Below are positions 60,637 to 64,000 of a stretch of 64,000 nucleotides of DNA, piece by piece. Position 1 is the stretch's first letter. Each line of letters opens with the position of its first letter. The position numbers were made by a program, and so were the translations under genes. This DNA comes from Marinobacter lipolyticus. GTDB lineage: Bacteria > Pseudomonadota > Gammaproteobacteria > Pseudomonadales > Oleiphilaceae. The DNA is taken from the NCBI RefSeq assembly GCF_018424605.1, contig NZ_QTKT01000001.1:310001-374000 (forward strand). The letters are read 5' to 3'. Under the pieces are notes generated by a model. The model was not told the DNA's origin, did not search any database, and worked only from the letters and a program-made list of their open reading frames with translations.

Positions 60637-62820
60637 ATGCAACGGAGCCAGGGCGGCAGACTCATTATGCATATCGCGCTTCAGGGCTGCCTGAAATCCG
60701 GGCCGATCCCTTACGGTCTCACTGCCGACACCGGCGGCCACATCCGTTACCTACTAGAGCTCGTTGAAGCGCTCTCCCACCAACCGGAGGTTGCTCATCA
60801 GATCATTGTCACCCGAGCGTTCGATGCGCCTCATCTCGGGGCCGATTATTCGATACCAGAGGAGACTCTTTACCCTGGCGTCACCTTGTGGCGGTGCCGG
60901 GGAGCGTCCAGCGAATATCTGCCAAAAGAAGCGCTGTGGCGGGAGCTGCCAGCGATGGTGGAGGCACTGGTGGAGAGAATGCGGAACGAAGGCGTGCGCC
61001 CGGACGTGGTGCATGCCCACTATGCCGATGCCGGAGCCATGGCGTCACGGATAAAAACCCTGCTGGGAATACCTTATGTATTCACCGCCCATTCCCTGGG
61101 CGCTACGAAGATCCCACACCGATTTTCAGGTAGTTCGATCGATCGGACACTACGGCGGCGAATTCGCTTCGAGGAGCTCGCGCTGGTGAATGCAGACGGC
61201 GTTGTCGCCAGTTCGGACCACGAAGCACAGGTGCAGTACGCGCTTTACCGCCACTATGACCCGCACCGAACCCAGGTAAATCCACCGGGGTGTAACCTGA
61301 ACCACTTCCAGGTAGCGGTACCTCCAAAAGCCGCCGATGAAGTCGACATTGAGCTACGACGATTTCTTCGAAGGCCCGACCGCCCCTGCCTTCTGGCGAT
61401 CGCGCGGCCGGTAAGGAAAAAAAATCTGAGCGCCCTGCTCACAGCCTATGGCGAAGACCCGAGCCTTCGGGACAAGGCCAATCTTGTCATTATCGCCGGT
61501 ACGCGGAGCAACATTGCTCAGCAGGAAAACGAGATGCGCGAGGTCTGGGACCAGCTGATTACGCTCATTGACCGGTACGACTTATACGGGGATGTTGCTT
61601 ACCCCAAACACCATGAATTTCAGCACATACCGGCTATTTATCAGTGGGCGGCAAGCCGCCGGGGCATATTCGTCAATCCCGCCCTGAGCGAACCTTTCGG
61701 GTTGACGCTGCTGGAATCGGCGGCGGCCGGATTGCCGGTGATTGCGACAAAAGAAGGCGGGCCAGTCGATATTCTGCGTCGCTGCCAGCATGGCATTCTG
61801 GTGACGCCCACCGACATTCCGGCCCTGGCGGAGGCCTGTCATCATCTACTGGATGACAAACTGGCGTGGGCGCGCCATAGTTCCCGTGGCCGCCGCAATG
61901 TGGACTTCTACAGCTGGTCTCGCCACGCCACTCAGTACTTACAGGCGGTCTCCCGTTTGCCCCGTCAAGGTTCGCGGAACGAACGCCACGTGACCTCACT
62001 GCTTGCAACCGACATGGACGGCACGCTGCTCGGCCATCGAGAGGGCCTTGCGCAACTCAAAGGCTGGTTGCACCGGAACCCGCACTGTCTGTTTGTCGTT
62101 GCCACCGGCCGTTCCGCCGGGAAGGCGCTGAACGAACTCGAAGCCTGGGACGCGCCCCGGCCCGATGTGCTGATCTCTGATGTCGGGTCATCGATCTACC
62201 TGCTTCAGAACCGGAAGGCACCGGTTTTCCTGCACAGCTGGCAGCGAAAACTTAATGAAGGGTGGCAGCGAACGGCATGCCAGCGGCTCCTCGACGATCA
62301 CCCGGGGCTGACGCGTCAGCCGCCACGCACTCAGTCCCCTTACAAACTGAGTTACTACATCAGAAAGGCCTACCACGACGCGGACGGCCGTTCTGTCCGG
62401 AAACTGGCGAGGAGCATTGAGGAACTGCTGGCGTCAAATGGTGTCCCTGCTCGGATTGTATGCTCCCACGGCAACCTCCTTGATGCACTGCCGCCTAATG
62501 GCGGCAAAGCTAACGCCGTCGATTTCATTCGCGGGTACTACGGCATTGACCGTGCGTGCGTGATCACCGCCGGAGATTCCGGCAACGACCTCGACCTCCT
62601 GCGCTACGGCGCTGTCGGTATCGCCGTTGCCAACCACAGTGGAGAACTAACCCCTCTTCGCCTCCATCCAACCATCTACTGGGCGTCCGGAAAAAGTGCC
62701 GCAGGCATCATGGAGGGGTTGCATCACTCCCCCCTTAACCCGCCACCGGCGCGATTAAACACACACCCACCGGTACCGACCGGGTTGTCGGGAACCGGGG
62801 AATTCAACACAGGAGCCTGA
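60637..62820 (+). CDS. Sucrose-phosphate-synthase-like GT4 glycosyltransferase fused to a HAD phosphatase
   Basis: The protein has 727 residues in two domains. Residues ~10-440 are a GT4 glycosyltransferase close to cyanobacterial sucrose-phosphate synthase: DTGGHIRYLLELVEAL, VVHAHYADAGAMASR, TAHSLGATKIPH, AIARPVRKKNLSALL, and the E-x7-E motif in EPFGLTLLESAAAGLPV. Residues ~450-700 are a HAD-IIB domain with nucleophile Asp459 and Asp461 (TDMDGTLLG), SPYKLSYYIRK and GDSGNDLDLL. All HAD catalytic positions look intact, unlike some fused synthases. The AAAGGAGG site seven bases upstream fixes the start. Sucrose as a compatible solute is one role; another glycoside is possible given the PIG-L partner. 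Confidence 0.87.
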   Translation: MQRSQGGRLIMHIALQGCLKSGPIPYGLTADTGGHIRYLLELVEALSHQPEVAHQIIVTRAFDAPHLGADYSIPEETLYPGVTLWRCRGASSEYLPKEALWRELPAMVEALVERMRNEGVRPDVVHAHYADAGAMASRIKTLLGIPYVFTAHSLGATKIPHRFSGSSIDRTLRRRIRFEELALVNADGVVASSDHEAQVQYALYRHYDPHRTQVNPPGCNLNHFQVAVPPKAADEVDIELRRFLRRPDRPCLLAIARPVRKKNLSALLTAYGEDPSLRDKANLVIIAGTRSNIAQQENEMREVWDQLITLIDRYDLYGDVAYPKHHEFQHIPAIYQWAASRRGIFVNPALSEPFGLTLLESAAAGLPVIATKEGGPVDILRRCQHGILVTPTDIPALAEACHHLLDDKLAWARHSSRGRRNVDFYSWSRHATQYLQAVSRLPRQGSRNERHVTSLLATDMDGTLLGHREGLAQLKGWLHRNPHCLFVVATGRSAGKALNELEAWDAPRPDVLISDVGSSIYLLQNRKAPVFLHSWQRKLNEGWQRTACQRLLDDHPGLTRQPPRTQSPYKLSYYIRKAYHDADGRSVRKLARSIEELLASNGVPARIVCSHGNLLDALPPNGGKANAVDFIRGYYGIDRACVITAGDSGNDLDLLRYGAVGIAVANHSGELTPLRLHPTIYWASGKSAAGIMEGLHHSPLNPPPARLNTHPPVPTGLSGTGEFNTGA

Positions 62821-62821
62821 C

Positions 62822-64000
62822 ATGCAAGAGCAAACGTTTCGGGCGAGTACCACCGAACTTTCGCGGCGACCCGTAGGTTATTTTGTGCACCATCACGGGC
62901 ACGGCCATGCCAAACGCTGCCTGGCCATCGTCACGGCTCTGAGCCCCCGCCCCGTCACTATCTTTTGTGCCAGGACCGAAATATTTCCGGCATTGCCCGA
63001 TAATGCCGAGGTAGTTGCGATACCGGACTTCCATAGCAAACCGGCAAGATCCGAACAACTGCACCGGGAACCCGCCTGCCTCGCGCTCGACTGCGCCCCT
63101 CTGGGCGTGTCTGCCATCCGCGGGACCGGCGGCATCATCGCCGCCTGGCTGGCGCATGAAGACCCGGTGCTGTTTATAGTGGATGTGTCGGCCGAACTGG
63201 CGTTGCTGGGTCGAATCTGCAGTGTACCGGTGGTCAAGATTCGCATGCACGGTGATCGGGATGACCCCGCCCACCAGGCCGCCTATTCCGCCTGCTCCGC
63301 CTTGCTGGCGCCCTATAGCGAAGCTCTTGAGCAGGATGACTGGCCGGAGCACTTCCGCAAACGCACGTTCTATACCGGCGGCCTGATCGATACGCGCCAG
63401 CCTGTGCCGGAAAAGACCACAGCAAGAGATCTGCTCGGGCTGCCTCAGGACGCCCGCGTGTTCGTGGTGGTCGCCGGCAGTGGCGGGGTGGGCATCCCGA
63501 TTGCGCCCATAACCATAGCGGCAAGAGCCTATCCGGAGGCACTCTGGCTCACAGTGGGGAAAACCGTGCGCTACGGTCATGAAACCGAGTTTTCCAATAT
63601 CAGTGATGTCGGCTGGGTTGATAACGTGAGCGACTACATCGCCGCCGCCGATGTGGTGATCGCCACACCGGGCGATACCCTGACCCACGAGATTGCGAGG
63701 GTAGGACGCCCGTTGGTCTGCATTCCGGAGTGGTGTTACTACGATGAGCAGGTTCGCAAAGCTGAAGCTCTCAGTGCCCGCAATCTCGCCGTCTATTCGC
63801 CCAGATGGCCGGCCAGCTATAGCCAGTGGCGCGCACTGATCCAGGCGGCCGCGAAGTGTGACCTCCGGTCTCAGCGTGCGCTGGTAGACGAGCATGCGGC
63901 GGAACGGGCGGCCAGGTACCTCGAAGGCCTGATTAATGAATTGTGGCACGACAGCAGCCCCGATGAGCTGACCGATCACCATTGGGGGTGGGAAGACCTG
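62822..64000 (+). CDS. GT28/MurG-like glycosyltransferase, runs off the right edge
   Basis: 393 codons are open with no stop before the window ends. The N-terminal domain starts with VGYFVHHHGHGHAKRCLAIV, typical of glycosyltransferases related to MurG and UDP-GlcNAc transferases. The C-terminal domain has VFVVVAGSGGVG, VGWVDNVSDYIAAADVVIA, and TPGDTLTHEIARVGRPLVCI, matching the nucleotide-sugar-binding half. Only a few residues are probably missing. It starts two bases after the stop of the GT4-HAD gene and is surely in the same operon. It could glycosylate further the product of that enzyme. Confidence 0.8.
   Translation, partial: MQEQTFRASTTELSRRPVGYFVHHHGHGHAKRCLAIVTALSPRPVTIFCARTEIFPALPDNAEVVAIPDFHSKPARSEQLHREPACLALDCAPLGVSAIRGTGGIIAAWLAHEDPVLFIVDVSAELALLGRICSVPVVKIRMHGDRDDPAHQAAYSACSALLAPYSEALEQDDWPEHFRKRTFYTGGLIDTRQPVPEKTTARDLLGLPQDARVFVVVAGSGGVGIPIAPITIAARAYPEALWLTVGKTVRYGHETEFSNISDVGWVDNVSDYIAAADVVIATPGDTLTHEIARVGRPLVCIPEWCYYDEQVRKAEALSARNLAVYSPRWPASYSQWRALIQAAAKCDLRSQRALVDEHAAERAARYLEGLINELWHDSSPDELTDHHWGWEDL

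Noticed and set aside
62804..63982. 392-codon open frame on the minus strand
   Set aside because: It is antisense to a glycosyltransferase with recognisable motifs on the + strand and shows no motif itself.
1..64000. CRISPR arrays, tRNA or rRNA genes, transposases, prophage genes
   Set aside because: Looked for and not seen; no repeat-spacer pattern, cloverleaf-like sequence or transposase/integrase motif could be supported.

Overview
The window is GC-rich, densely coded chromosomal DNA from a gammaproteobacterium. The gene content (Gsp type II secretion operon, BetA/BetT choline uptake and oxidation, AcpH, Mqo, GlxA and LysR regulators, DUF465 small protein, sucrose-phosphate-synthase-like enzyme) fits a marine or halotolerant lineage such as Marinobacter. 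That placement is inferred from gene content, not from a marker gene. I found no rRNA, tRNA, CRISPR array, insertion sequence or integrase.

Left part (1-9.2 kb): alpha-glucan metabolism (end of a GH57 hydrolase, MalQ, GlgP) with a PilZ protein and an SDR dehydrogenase between them. A TrkH potassium channel subunit, a small outer-membrane barrel, AcpH and a retropepsin-like protein follow. From 9.4 to 22.1 kb the region is more accessory. It has a lipoprotein, a solute-binding protein divergent from a GlxA-type regulator, and a leftward five-gene operon (GNAT, heme-oxygenase-like diiron protein, MFS exporter, MetZ-like PLP enzyme, dienelactone-hydrolase-like protein) that looks like a small biosynthetic cluster. 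Next come a zinc alcohol dehydrogenase, XdhC with an internally deleted remnant of its molybdenum hydroxylase partner, and an extradiol dioxygenase plus DoxX pair divergent from a LysR regulator.

Middle (22.2-41.5 kb): SelO coupled to a prolyl-4-hydroxylase-like protein, a short bacterial metallothionein, Mqo, an EF-hand lipoprotein, a peptidoglycan-binding-domain protein and two very small genes. These are followed by FabH, a Baeyer-Villiger-like monooxygenase behind a strong palindrome, a GntR regulator with a bile-acid-symporter-like transporter, and a degenerate J-domain membrane protein. A TonB receptor, periplasmic binding protein and hybrid histidine kinase form a three-gene signalling set. 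Glutathione reductase and a GNAT protein close this part.

Right part (41.5-64 kb): a leftward gspEFGHIJKLM operon with a divergent short gspC and a LapG-like protease, and no gspD in view. Next is a translationally coupled trio of alkyl-DHAP-synthase-like flavoprotein, GlpD and FGGY kinase, then betT-betA with a recognisable sigma70 promoter. The window ends in a PIG-L deacetylase, a sucrose-phosphate-synthase-like glycosyltransferase fused to a HAD phosphatase, and a second glycosyltransferase that runs off the edge.

The best candidates for undescribed biology are the diiron-oxygenase operon at 11.9-16.6 kb, the PIG-L/GT4-HAD/GT set at 59.8-64 kb, the AGPS-GlpD-FGGY trio and the receptor-binding protein-kinase trio. 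The short metallothionein is easily missed by gene callers.
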